Source: Agelas oroides (Eukaryota > Porifera > Demospongiae > Agelasida > Agelasidae). Taken from it: DNA of 64,000 nt. The translations under genes were made by a program, and so were the position numbers. Under the pieces are notes generated by a model, which was given only the letters and a program-made list of their open reading frames with translations, ran no database searches and was not told where the DNA came from. Where the stretch lies: positions 1,586,516 to 1,650,515 of the forward strand of contig OX422201.1 in assembly GCA_949130485.1 (NCBI GenBank), given 5' to 3'. Below, in pieces: positions 1 through 13,700 of the stretch. The number at the start of each line of letters is the position of its first letter. Position 1 is the first letter of the stretch.

Positions 1-3000
1 TAAACTCTTCATGCCCATAGTTTCTTGATAATATGCATCTTGCAATAGTGTAACCTTTGTACCGAGCTAGGATTAGTCGCGAATGTACGCGAATTTCCAA
101 TGATGGCACTCTACTGCACTGCATGGGACGGAGCTATTGGCCGATCCGTACAGTTTTGTGCGCCTTTAGCACCGAGAAAGGGTTTACATTTTTAAACTCT
201 TCATGCCAATATCTTCGAGATAATATGCACCTTGCATTAGTGCAACATTTGTTGCGAGCTAGGATTCCTCGCGAATGTACGCGAATTTCCAATGAAGGCA
301 TCATACGGCGCTACATGGGACGGAGATATTAGCCGGCCAGTACAGCTTTGTGCACCTTTTGCACCGAGAAAGGGTTTACATTTTTAAACTATTCATGCCC
401 ATAGCTTCTTGATATTATTCTCCTTGCATTAGTGCAACATTTGTACCGAGCTAGGATTAGTCGCGAATGTACGCGAATTTCCAATGATGGCACTCTACTG
501 CGCTGCATGGGACGGAGATATTGGCCGACCCGTACAGTTTTGTGCGCCTTTTGCACCGAGAAATGGTTTACAATTTTAAACTCTTCATGCCAATATCTTC
601 GAGATAATATGCACCTTGCATTAGCGCAACATTTGTTCCGAGCTAGGATTAGTCGCGAATGTACGCGAATTTCCAATGAAGGCACTATACGGCGCTGCAT
701 GGGACGGAGATATTGGCCGGACCGTGCAGCTTTGTGCGCCTTTTGCACCGAGAAAGGGTTTACATTTTTAAATTCTTCATGCCCATTGCTTCTTGCTAAA
801 ATGCACCTTGCATTAGTGCAACCTTTGTACCGAGATAGGATTAGTCGCGAATGTACGCGAATTTCCATTGAAGGCATCATACGGCGCTGCATGGGACGGA
901 AATATTAGCCGGCCAGTACAGCTTTGTGCGCCTTTTGCACCGAGAAAGGTTTTACATTTTTAAACTCTTCATACCCATAGTACCTTGATAACATGCACCT
1001 TGCATTAGTGCAGCCTTTGTACCGAGCTAGGATTAGTCGCGAATGTACTCGAATTTTCAATGAAGGGACTATACGGCGCTGCATGGGACGAAGATATTGG
1101 CCCGCCCGTACAGCTTTGAGCGCCTTTTGCACCGAGAAAGGGTTCACATTTTTAAACTGTTCATGCCCATAGATTCTTGATAGTATGCACTTTGCATTAG
1201 TGCAACCTTTGTACCGAGCTAGGATTAGTCGCGAATGTAAGCGAATTTTCAATGATGGCACTCTACTGCGCTGTATGGGACGGAGATATTGGCCGACCCG
1301 TACAGTTTTGTGCGCCTTTTGCACCAAGAAAGGGTTTACATTTTTAAACTCTTCATGCCCATAGATTCTTGATAATATACACCTTGTATTATTGCAACAT
1401 TTGTTCCGAGCTAGGAATAGTCGCGAATGTACGCGAATTTCCAATGATGGCACTCTACTGCGCTGCATGGGACGGAGATATTGGCCTACCTGTACAGTTT
1501 TGTGCGCCTATTGCACCAAGAAAGGGTTTACATTTTTAAACTCTTCATGCCGATAGTTTCCTGATATTTTGCTCCTTGTATTAGTGCATCCTTTGTACCG
1601 AGCTAGGATTAGTCGCGAATGAACGCGAATTTCCATTGAAGGCACTGTACGGCGCTGCATGGGACGGAGATATTGACCGGCCCTTACAGTTTTGTGCGCC
1701 TTTTGGACCGAGAAAGTGTTCACATTTTTAAACACTTCCTGCCCATAGCATCATGACAACATGCACCTTGCATTAGTGCAACACTATACAGCGCTGCATG
1801 GGACAGAGATATTGGCCTGCCCGTACAGCTTTCTGCACCTTTTGTACCGAGAAAGGGTTTACATTTTTAAACACTTCATGCCCATATCTTCAAGATACAA
1901 TGCGCCTTTTGCACCGAAAACGGGTTTACATTTTTAAACTCTTCATGCCCATATCTTCAAGATACTATGCCACCTTTGTACCGAGCTAGGATTAGTCGCG
2001 AATGTACGCGAATTTCTATTCAAGGCACTATGCGGCGCTGCATTGGACGGAGATATTGGCCGGCCCATACAGCTTTGTGCGCATTTTGCACCTAGAAAGG
2101 GTTCACATTTTTAAACTCTTCATGCCCATAGCTTCTTGATAGTATGCACTTTGCATTAGTGCAACCTTTGTACCGAGCTAGGATTATAGGCGAATGTACG
2201 CGAATTTCCATTGAAGGCACTATGCGGCGTTGCATGGGACGGAGATATTGGCCGGCCCGGACAGCTTTGTGCGCCATTTACACCGAAATAGGGTTTACAT
2301 TTCTAAACTCTTCATGCCCATACCTTCTTGATATTATGCACCTTGCATTAGTGCAACCTTTGAACCGAGTTAGGATTAGTCGCGAATGAACGTGAATTTC
2401 CATTGAAGGCACTATACGGCGCTGCATGGGACGGAGATATTGACCGGCCCTTACAGTTTTGTGCGCATTTTGCATCCAGAAAGTGTTTACATTTTTAAAC
2501 TCTTCATGCCCATAGCATAATGATAACATGCACCTTGTATTAGTGCAACCTTTGTACCGAGCTAGGATTAGTCGCGAATGTACGCAAATTTCCATTGAAG
2601 ACACAATACAGCGATGCATGGGACAGAGATATTGGCCTGCCCGTACAGCTTTCTGCACCTTTTGCACCGAGAAAGTGTTTACATTTTTAAACACTTCATC
2701 CCCATATCTTCAAGATACTATGCAACCTTTGTACCGAGCTAGGATTAGTCGCGAATGTACGCGAATTTCTATTCAAGGAACTATGCGGCGCTGCATTGGA
2801 CGGAGATATTGGCCGGCCCGTACAGCTTTGTGCGCCTTTTGCACCGAGAAAGCGTTTACATTTTTAAACTCTTCATACCTCTAACTTCTTGATAACATGC
2901 ACCTTGCATTAGTGCAACCTTTGTAACTAGCTAGGATTAGTCGCGAATGCACGCGAATTTCCAATGAAGGGACTATACAGCGCTGCATGGGAAGGAGATA

Positions 3001-6000
3001 TCGTCCAACGCGTACAGTTTTGTGCGCCTTTTGCACCGAGAAAGGGATTACATTTTTAAACTCTTCCTGCCTCTAGTTTCTTGATACTGTGCACCTCGTA
3101 TTAGTGCAACAATTGTACTGAGTTAGGATTAGTCACGAATATACGCCAAATTCCATTGAAGGCCCTATACGGCGCTGCATGGGACTGAAATATTGGCCGG
3201 CCCGTACAGCTTTGTGCGCATTTTGCACCGAGAAAGGGTTTACATTTTTAAACTCGTCATGCCCATAGCTTCATTATAATATGCACCTTGCATTAGTGCA
3301 ACATTTGTACCGAGCTAGGATTAGTCGCGATTGTACGCGAATTTCCAATGAAGGGACTATACGGCGCTGCATGGGACGGAGATGTTGTCCGGCGCGTACA
3401 GTTTTGTGCGCCTTTTGCACCGAGAAAGGGATTACATTTTGAAACTCTTCATGCTTCTAGCTTCTTGATACTGTGTACCTCGCATTAGTGCAACATTTGT
3501 ACCGAGCTAGGATTAGTCACGAATATACGACAATTTCCATTGAAGGCACTATACGGCGCTGTATGGGAAGGAGATATTGGCCGACCCGTACAGCTTTGTG
3601 CGCCTTTTGCACTCAGAAAGTGTTAACATTTATAAACTCTTCATGCCCACAGCTTCTTGATAATATGCACCTCGCATTAGTGCAACACTTGTACCGAGCT
3701 AGGATTAGTCGCGAATGTACGCGAATTTCCATTGAAGGCACTAAACCGCGCTGCATGGGACGGAGATATTGGCCGGCCCGTACAGATTTGTGCGCCTTTT
3801 GCACGGAGAAAGGGTTTACATTTTTAAACTCTTCATGCCCATAGCTTCTTGATAATGTGCACCTTGCATTAGTGCAACCTTTGCACCTAGCTAGGAATAG
3901 TCGTGAATGTACGCGAATTTCCATTGAAGGCACTATACGGCGCAGCAGTGGTCGGAGAAAGTGGTTGGCCAGTATAGCTTTGTGCGCCTTTTGCACCGAG
4001 AAAGGGTTTTCATTTTTAAACTCTTCATGCCCATAGCTTCATTATAATATGCACCTTGCATTAGTGCATCATTTGTACTGAGCTAGTATTAGTCGCGATT
4101 GCACGCGAATTTCCAATGAAGGGACTATACGGCGCTGCATGGGACGGAGATATTGTCCGGCGCGTACAGTTTTGTGCGCCTTTTACACAGAGAAAGGGAT
4201 TACATTTTCAAACTCTTCATGCCTCTAGCTTCTTGATACTGTGCACCTCGCATTAGTGCAACATTTGTACCGAGCTAGGATTAGTCACGAATATACGACA
4301 ATTTCCATTGAAGGCACTATATGACGCTGCATGTGACGGAGATATTGGCCGACCCGTACAGCTTTGTGCGCCTTTTGCACCCAGAAAGTGTTTACATTTA
4401 TATCCTCTTCATGCCTACAGCTTCTTGATAATATGCACTTCGCATTAGTGCAACATTTGTACCGAGCTAGGATTAGTCGCGAATGTACGCGAATTTCCAT
4501 TGAAGGCACTAAACCGCGCTGCATGGGACGGAGATATTGGCCGGCCCGTACAGATTTGTGCGCCTTTTGCACCGAGAAAGGGTTTACATTTTTAAACTCT
4601 TCATGCCTCTAGCTTCTTCATAATATGCACCTTGCATTAGTGCAACATTTGTACCGAGCTAGGATTCGTCGCGAATGCTCGCGAATCTCCAATGAAGGGA
4701 CTATACAGCGCTGCATGGGACAGAGATATTGTCCGGCGCGTACAGTTTTGTGCGCCTTTTGCACCGAGAAAGGGTTTACATTTTTAAAATCTTCATGCCT
4801 CTAGCTTCTTGATAATATGCACCTTGCATTAGTGCAACATTTGTACCCAGCTAGGATTAGTCGCGAATGTACGCTGATTTCCATGACGGAGATACTGGCC
4901 GGCCAGTACAGATTTGTGCGCCCCTTGCACCGCGAAAGGGTTTAAATTTTTAAACTCTTCATGCCTCTAGCTTCTTGATTATATGCACCTTGCATTAGTG
5001 CAACATTTATACCGGGTTAGGATTAGTCGCGAATGTACGCGAATTTCCATTTAAGACACTCTACGGCGCTGCATGGGACGGAGATATTGGCCGGCCCGTA
5101 CAACTTTGTGCGCCTTTTGCACTGACAAAGGGTTTACACTTTTAAACCGTTCATGCCCATAGCTTCTTGATAACTTGCACCTTGCAATAGTGCAACCTTT
5201 CAACCGAGCTAGGAAGAGTCGTGAATGTACGCGAATTTCCATTGAAGGCACTGTACTGCGCTGCATTGGACGGAGATATTGGCCGGCCCGTACAGCTTTG
5301 TGCGCCTTTAGCACCTAGAAAGGGTTTACATTTTTAAACTCTTCATGCCCATAGCTTCTTGATAATATGCACCTTGCATTAGTGCAACCTTTGTACCGAG
5401 CTAGGATTAGTCGCGAATGTACGCGAATTTCCATTTAAGACACTATACGGCGCTGCATGGGACAGAGATATTGGCCTGCCCGTACAGCTTTGTGCGCCTT
5501 TTGCACCGCGAAAGTGTTTACATTTTTAAACTCTTCTTCCGCATAGCTTCTTGATAATATGCATCTTGCAATAGTGCAACCTTTGTACCGAGCTAGGATT
5601 AGTCGCGAATGTACTCGAATTTCCATTTAAGACACTCTACGGCGCTGCATGGGACGGAGATATTGGCCGGCCCGTACAACTTTGTGCGCCTTTTGCACTG
5701 ATAAAGGGTTTACATTTTTAAACTGTTCATGCCCTTAGCTTCTTGATAACTTGCACCTTGCATTAGTGCAACCTTTCAACCGAGCAAGGAAGAGTGTTGA
5801 ATGTACGCGAATTTCCATTGAAGGCACTGTACCACGCTGCATTGGACAGAGATATTGGCCGGCCCGAACAGCTTTGTGCGCCTTTAGCACCTAGAAAGGG
5901 TTTACATTTTTAAACTCTTCTTGCCAATAGCTTGTTGACGATATGCACCTTGCATTAGTGCAACCTTTGTACTGAGCTAGGAACGTATGCGAATTTCCAT

Positions 6001-7755
6001 TGAAGGCACTATACGGCGCTGCGTGGGACGGAGATATTGGCCTGCTCGTACAGCTTTGTGCGCCTTCTGCACCGAGAAAGGGTTGACATTTTTAAGCTCT
6101 TCATGCCCATAGTTTCTTGATAATATACACCTTGCATTAGTGCAACCTTTGTACCGAGCTAGGATTAGTCGCGAATCCACGCGAATTTCCATGGAAGGCA
6201 CTTTGCGGCGCTGCGTGGGACGGAGATATTCGCCTGCTCGTACAGCTTTGTGCGCCTTTTGCACCGAGAAAGGGTTTACATTTTTACACTCTTCATGCCC
6301 ATTGCTTCTTGATAACATGCACCTAGTATTAGTGCAACCTTTGTACCGAGCTAGGATTAGTCGCGAATGTACGCGAATTTCCATTGAAACACTATATGGC
6401 GCTGCATGGGACAGAGATATCGGCCTGCCCGTACAGCTTTGTGGGCCTTTTGCACCGAGAAAGGGTTTACATTTTCAAACTCTTCATGCCAATATCTTCA
6501 AGATAATATGCACCTTGCATTAGTGCAACATTTGTTCCGAGCTATGATTAGTCGCGAATGTGCGCGAATTTCCAATGATGGCACTCTACTGCGCTGCATG
6601 GGACGGAGATATTGGCCGACCCGTACAGTTTTGTGCTCCTTTTGCACCGAGAAAGGGTTTACATTTTTAAATTCTTCATGCCCATAGCTTCTTGATAACA
6701 TGCACCTTGCATTAGTGCAACCTTTGCACCGAGCTAGGAGGAGTCGTGAATGTACTCGAATTTCCATTGAAGGCACTGTATGGCGCTGCTTGGGACGGAG
6801 ATATTGGCCTGCCCGTACAGCTTTGTGCGCCTATTGCACCGAGAAAGGATTTACATTTTTAAACTCTTCATGCCCATAGCTTCTTGATAACTTGCACCTT
6901 GTATTAGTGCAACCTTTGCACCGAGCTAGGAAGAGTCGTGAATGTACGCGAATTTCCATTGAAGGCACTGTACCGCGCTGCATGGGATGGAGATATTGGC
7001 CGGCCCGAACAGCTTTGTGCGCCTTTAGCACCTAGAAAGGGTTTACATTTTTAAACTCTTCATGCCCATAGCTTCTTGATAATATGCACCTTGCATTAGT
7101 GCAACCATTGTACCAAGCTAGGAAGAGAACCGAATGTACGCAAATTTCCTTTGACGGCACTAAACGGCGCAGCAGGGGACGGAGATATTGGCAGTCACGA
7201 ACAGCTTTGTGCGCCTTTTGAACCGAGAAAGGGTTTACATTTTTAAACTCTTCATGCCCATAGTTTGTTGGTAATATGCACCTTACATTAGTGCATCCTT
7301 CGTACCGAGCTAGGATTAGTCGCGAATGTACGCGAATTTCCATTGAAGGCACAATACGGCGCTGCATAGGACTGAGATATTGGCCGGCCTGAACAGATTT
7401 GTGCGCCTTTTGAACCGAGAAAGGGCTTCCATTTTCAAACTCTTCGTGCCGGTAGCTTCTTGATAATATGCTTCTTGCATTAGTGCAACCTTTGTACCGA
7501 GCTAAGTTTAGTCGCGAATGTGCGCAAATTTCCATTGAAGCATAGAGAAAGGGTTTACATTTTTAAACTCTTCATGCCCATAGCTTCTTGATAATATGCA
7601 TCTCGCACTAGTGCAACCTTTACAACGAGCTAGGATTAGTCGCGAAAGTACGCGAATTTCCAATGATGGCACTCTACTGCGCTGCATGGGACGGAGATAT
7701 TGGCCGACCCGTACAGTTTTGTGCGCCTTTTGCACCGAGAAAGGGTTTACATTTT
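1..7755. repeat. Satellite A long higher-order block, copy 1
   Basis: The order of variant monomers here is repeated further right. Matching landmarks lie at 1 and 7756, 961 and 8525, 2144 and 9761, 3473 and 11159, 4591 and 11701, and 4881 and 11991. The offset changes from 7755 to 7564, 7617, 7686 and 7110 because one copy gained or lost blocks. The 576 bp step (7686 to 7110) equals exactly three monomers and corresponds to 4020-4590, which resembles 3240-3850. From about 5050 onward the match to copy 2 is patchier. Near 7535 a monomer is cut short and the next resumes at GAGAAAGGG, about 70 bp lost. The left end is set by the window, so the true block may start earlier. Confidence 0.8.
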
Positions 7756-10700
7756 TAAACTCTTCATGCCCATAGTTTCTTGATAATATGCATCTTGCAA
7801 TAGTGTAACCTTTGTACCGAGCTAGGATTAGTCGCGAATGTACGCGAATTTCCAATGATGGCACTCTACTGCGCTGCATGGGACGGAGCTATTGGCCGAC
7901 CCGTACAGATTTGTGCGCCTTTAGCACCGAGAAAGGGTTTTTCATTTTAAAACTTTTCATGCCAATATCTTCGAGATAATATGCACCTTGCATTAGTGCA
8001 ACATTTGTTCCGAGCTAGGATTCCTCGCGAATGTACGCGAATTTCCAATGAAGGCATCATACGGCGCTACATGGGAAGGAGATATTAGCCGGCCAGTACA
8101 GCTTTGTGCACCTTTTGCACCGAGAAAGTGTTTACATTTTTAAACTATTCATGCCCATAGCTTCTTGATATTATTCTCCTTGCATTAGTGCAACCTTTGT
8201 ACCGAGCTAGGATTAGTCGCGAATGTACGCGAAATTCCAATGATGGCAGTCTACTGCGCTGCATGGGACGGAGATATTGGCCGACCCGTACAGTTTTGTG
8301 CGCCTTTTGCACCGAGAAAGGGTTTACAATTTTAAACTCTTCATGCCAATATCTTCGAGATAATATGCACCTTGCATTAGTGCAACATTTGTTCCGAGAT
8401 AGGATTAGTCGCGAATGTACGCGAATTTCCAATGAAGGCACTATACGGCGCTGCATGGGACGGAGATATTGGCCGGACCGTACAGCTTTGTGCGCCTTTT
8501 GCACCGAGAAAGGTTTTACATTTTTAAACTCTTCATACCCATAGTACCTTGATAACATGCACCTTGCATTAGTGCAGCCTTTGTACCGAGCTAGGATTAG
8601 TCGCGAATGTACGCGAATTTTCAATGAAGGGATTATACGGCGCTGCATGGGACGAAGATATTGGCCCGCCCGTACAGCTTTGAGCGCCTTTTGCACCGAG
8701 AAAGGGTTCACATTTTTAAACTGTTCATGCCCATAGATTCTTGATAGTATGCACTTTGCATTAGTGCAACCTTTGTACCGAGCTAGGATTAGTCGCGAAT
8801 GTAAGCGAATTTTCAATGATGGCACTCTACTGCGCTGTATGGGACGGTGATATTGGCCGACCCGTACAGTTTTGTGCGCCTTTTGCACCTAGAAAGGGTT
8901 TACATTTTTAAACTCTTCATGCCCATAGCTTCTTGATAATATACACCTTGTATTATTGCAACATTTGTTCCGAGCTAGGAATAGTCGCGAATGTACGCGA
9001 ATTTCCAATGACGGCACACTACTGCGCTGCATGGGACGGAGATATTGGCCTACCTGTACAGTTTTGTGCGCCTATTGCACCGCAAAAGGGTTTACATTTT
9101 TAAACTCTTCAAGCCGATAGTTTACTGATATTTTGCTCCTTGTATTAGTGCATCCTTTGTACCGAGCTAGGATTAGTCGCGAATGAACGCGAATTTCTAT
9201 TGAAGGCACTATACGGCGCTGCATGGGACGGAGATATTGACCGGCCCTTACAGTTTTGTGCGCCTTTTGGACCGAGAAAGTGTTCACATTTTTAAACTCT
9301 TCCTTCCCTTAGCATCATGACAACATGCACCTTGTATTAGTGCAACCTTTGTACCGAGCTAGGATTAGTCGCGAATGTAAGCAAATTTCCATTGAAGACA
9401 CTATACAGCGCTGCATGGGACAGAGATATTGGCCTGCCCGTACAGCTTTCTGCACCTTTTGCACCGAGAAAGGGTTTACATTTTTAAACACTTCATGCCC
9501 ATATCTTCAAGATACAATGCGCCTTTTGCACCGAAAAAGGGTTTACATTTTTAAACTCTTCATGCCCATATCTTCAAGATACTATGCAACCTTTGTACCG
9601 AGCTAGGATTAGTCGCGAATGTACGCGAATTTCTAGTTAAGGCACTATGCGGCGTTGCATGGGACGGAGATATTGGCCGGCCCATACAGCTTTGTGCGCA
9701 TTTTGCACCTAGAAAGGGTTCACATTTTTAAACTCTTCATGCCCATAGCTTCTTGATAGTATGCACTTTGCATTAGTGCAACCTTTGTACCGAGCTAGGA
9801 TTACAGGCGAATGTACGCGAATTTCCATTGAAGGCACTATGCGGCGTTGCATGAGACGGAGATATTGGCCGGCCCGGACAGCTTTGTGCGCCATTTACAC
9901 CGAAATAGGGTTTACATTTCTAAACTCTTCATGCCCATACCTTCTTGATATTATGCACCTTGCATTAGTGCAACCTTTGAACCGAGCTAGGATTAGTCGC
10001 GAATGAACGTGAATTTCCATTGAAGGCACTATACGGCGCTGCATGGGACGGAGATATTGACCGGCCCTTACAGTTTTGTGCGCATTTTGCAACAAGAAAG
10101 TGTTTACATTTTTAAACTCTTCATGCCCATAGCATAATGATAACATGCACCTTGCATTAGTGCAACCTTTGTACCGAGCTAGGATTAGTCGCGAATGTAC
10201 GCAAATTTCCATTGAAGACACTATACAGCGATGCATGGGACAGAGATATTGGCCTGCCCGTACAGCTTTCTGCACCTTTTACACCGAGAAAGTGTTTACA
10301 TTTTTAAACACTTCATGCCCATATCTTCAAGATACTATGCGCCTTTTGCACCGAGAAAGGGTTTACATTTTTAAACTCTTCATGCTCATATCTTCAAGAT
10401 ACTATGCAACCTTTGTACCGAGCTAGGATTAGTCGCGAATGTACGCGAATTTCTATTCAAGACACTATGCGGCGCTGCATTGGACGGAGACATTGGCCGG
10501 CCCGTACAGCTTTGTGCGCCTTTTGCACCGAGAAAGCGTTTACATTTTTAAACTCTTCATGCCTCTAACTTCTTGATAACATGCACCTTGCATTAGTGCA
10601 ACCTTTGTACCTAGCTAGGATTAGACGCGAATGCACGCGAATTTCCAATGAAGGGACTATGCAGTGCTGCATGGGACGGAGATATCGTCCGACGCGTACA

Positions 10701-13700
10701 GTTTTGTGTGCCTTTTGCACCGAGAAAGGGATTACATTTTTAAACTCTTCCTGCCTCTAGTTTCTTGATACTGTGCACCTCGCATTAGTGCAACAATTGT
10801 ACCGAGTTAGGATTAGTCACGAAAATATACGCCAATTTCCATTGAAGGCCCTATACGGCGCTGCATGGGACTGAAATTTTGGCCGGCCCGTACAGCTTTG
10901 TGCGCCTTTTGCACCGAGAAAGGGTTTACATTTTTAAACTCGTCATGCCCATAGCTTCATTATAATATGCACCTTGCATTAGTGCAACATTTGTACCGAG
11001 CTAGGATTAGTCGCGATTGTACGCGAATTTCCAATGAAGGGACTATACGGCGCTGCATGGGACGGAGATGTTGTCCGGCGCGTACAGTTTTGTGCGCCTT
11101 TTGCACCGAGAAAGGGATTACATTTTGAAACTCTTCATGCTTCTAGCTTCTTGATACTGTGTACCTCGCATTAGTGCAACATTTGTACCGAGCTAGGATT
11201 AGTCACGAATATACGACAATTTCCATTGAAGGCACTATACGGCGCTGCATGGGACGGAGATATTGGCCGGCCCGTACAGCTTTGTGCGCCTTTTGCACTC
11301 AGAAAGTGTTAACATTTATAAACTCTTCATGCCCACAGCATCTTGATAATATGCACCTCGCATTAGTGCAACATTTGTACCGAGCTAGGATTAGTCGCGA
11401 ATGTACGCGAATTTCCATTGAAGAAACTAAACAGCGCTGCATGGGACGGAGATATTGGCCGGCCCGTACAGATTTGTGCGCCTTTTGCACCGAGAAAGGG
11501 TTTACATTTTTAAACTCTTCATGCCCATAGCTTCTTGATAATGTGCACCTTGCATTAGTGCAACCTTTGCACCTAGCTAGGAATAGTCGTGAATGTACGC
11601 GAATTTCCATTGAAGGCACTATACGGCGCAGCAGTGGTCGGAGAAAGTGATTGGCCAGTATAGCTTTGTGCGCCTTTTGCACCGAGAAAGGGTTTACATT
11701 TTTAAACTCTTCATGCCTCTAGCTTCTTCATAATATGCACCTTGCATTAGTGCAACATTTGTACCGAGCTAGGATTAGTCGCGAATGCACGCGAATCTCC
11801 AATGAAGGGACTATACAGCGCTGCATGGGACAGAGATATTGTCCGGCGCGTACAGTTTTGTGCGCCTTTTGCACCGAGAAAGGGTTTACATTTTTAAAAT
11901 CTTCATGCCTCTAGCTTCTTGATAATATGCACCTTGCATTAGTGCAACATTTGTACCCAGCTAGGATTAGTCGCGAATGTACGCTGATTTCCATGACGGA
12001 GATACTGGCCGGCCAGTACAGATTTGTGCGCCTCTTGCACCCCGAAAGGGTTTAAATTTTTTAACTCTTCATGCCTCTAGCTTCTTAATTACATGCACCT
12101 TGCATTAGTGCAACATTTATACCGGGCTAGGATTAGTCGCGAATGTACGCGAATTTCCAATGAAGGGACTATACGGCGCTGCATGGGACGGAGATATTGG
12201 CCGGCCCGTACAACTTTGTGCGCAGTTTGCACCGAGAAAGGGTTTACATTTTTTAAATCTTCACGCCCATAGCATCTTGATAATATGCACCTTGCATTAG
12301 TGCAACCTTTGTACCTAGCTAGGATTAGTCGCAAATATACGCGAATTTCCAATGAAGGGACAATACGGCGCTACATGGGACAGAGATATTGGACGGCCCG
12401 TTCTGCTTTGTGCGCCTTTTGCGCAGAGAAAGGGTTTACATTTATAAACTCTTCATGCCTCTAGTTTCTTGATTATATGCACCTTGCATTAGTGCAACAT
12501 TTGTACCGAGCTAGGATTAGTCGCGAATATACGCAAATTTCCAATGAAGGGACAATATGGCGCTACATGGGACAGAGATATTGGCCGGCCCGTTCTGCTT
12601 TGTGCGCCTTTTGCGCAGAGAAAGGGTTTACATTTATAAACTCTTCATGCCTCTAGTTTCTTGATTATATGCACCTTGCATTAGTGCAACATTTGTACCG
12701 AGCTAGGATTAGTCTCGAATATACGCAAATTTCCATGACGGAGATATTGGCCGGCCCGTACAGATTTGTGCGCTTTTTACACCGAGAGAGGGTTTACATT
12801 TTTAAACTCTTCATTCCCATAGCTTTTTGATAATATGCATCTTGCAATAGTGCAACCTTTGTACCGAGCTAGGATTAGTCGCGATTATACGCGAATTTCC
12901 AATGAAGGCACTATACGGCGCTGCATGGGACGAAGATATTGGCCGGCCCGTACAACTTTGTGCGCCTTTTGCACCGAGAAAGGGTTTACATTTTTAAACT
13001 CTTCATGCCCATAGCTTCTTGATAATATGCACCTTGCATTAGTGCAACCTTTGTACCGAGCTAGGATTAGTCGCGAATGTACGCGAATTTCCATTGAAGG
13101 CACTCTACGGCGCTGCACGGGACGGAGATATTTGCCGGCCCGTACAACTTTGTGCGCCTTTTGCACTGATAAAGGGTTTACATTTTTAAACTGTTCATGC
13201 CCATAGCTTCTGGATAATATGCACCTTGCATTAGTGCAACCTTTGTACCGAGTTAGGATTAGTCGCGAATGTACGCGAATTTCCAATGAAGACACTATAC
13301 GGCGCTGAATGGGACAGAGATATTGGCCTGCCCGTACAGCTTTGTGCGCCTTTTGCATTAAGAAAGGGTTTACATTTTAAAGCTCTTCATGCCCATAGCT
13401 TCTTGATAACTTGCACCTTGCAATAGTGCAACCTTTCAACCGAGCTAGGAAGAGTCGTGAATGTACGCGAATTTCATTGAAGGCACTGTACTGCGCTCCA
13501 TTGGACGGAGATATTGGCCGGCCCGAACAGCTTCGTGCGCCTTTAGCACCTAGAAAGGGTTTACATTTTTAAACTCTTCTTGCCACTAGCTTGTTGACGA
13601 CATGCACCTTGCATTAGTGCAACCTTTGTACCGAACTAGGATTAGTCGCGAATCCACGCGAATTTCCATGGAAGGCACTTTGCGGCGCTGCGTGGGACGG

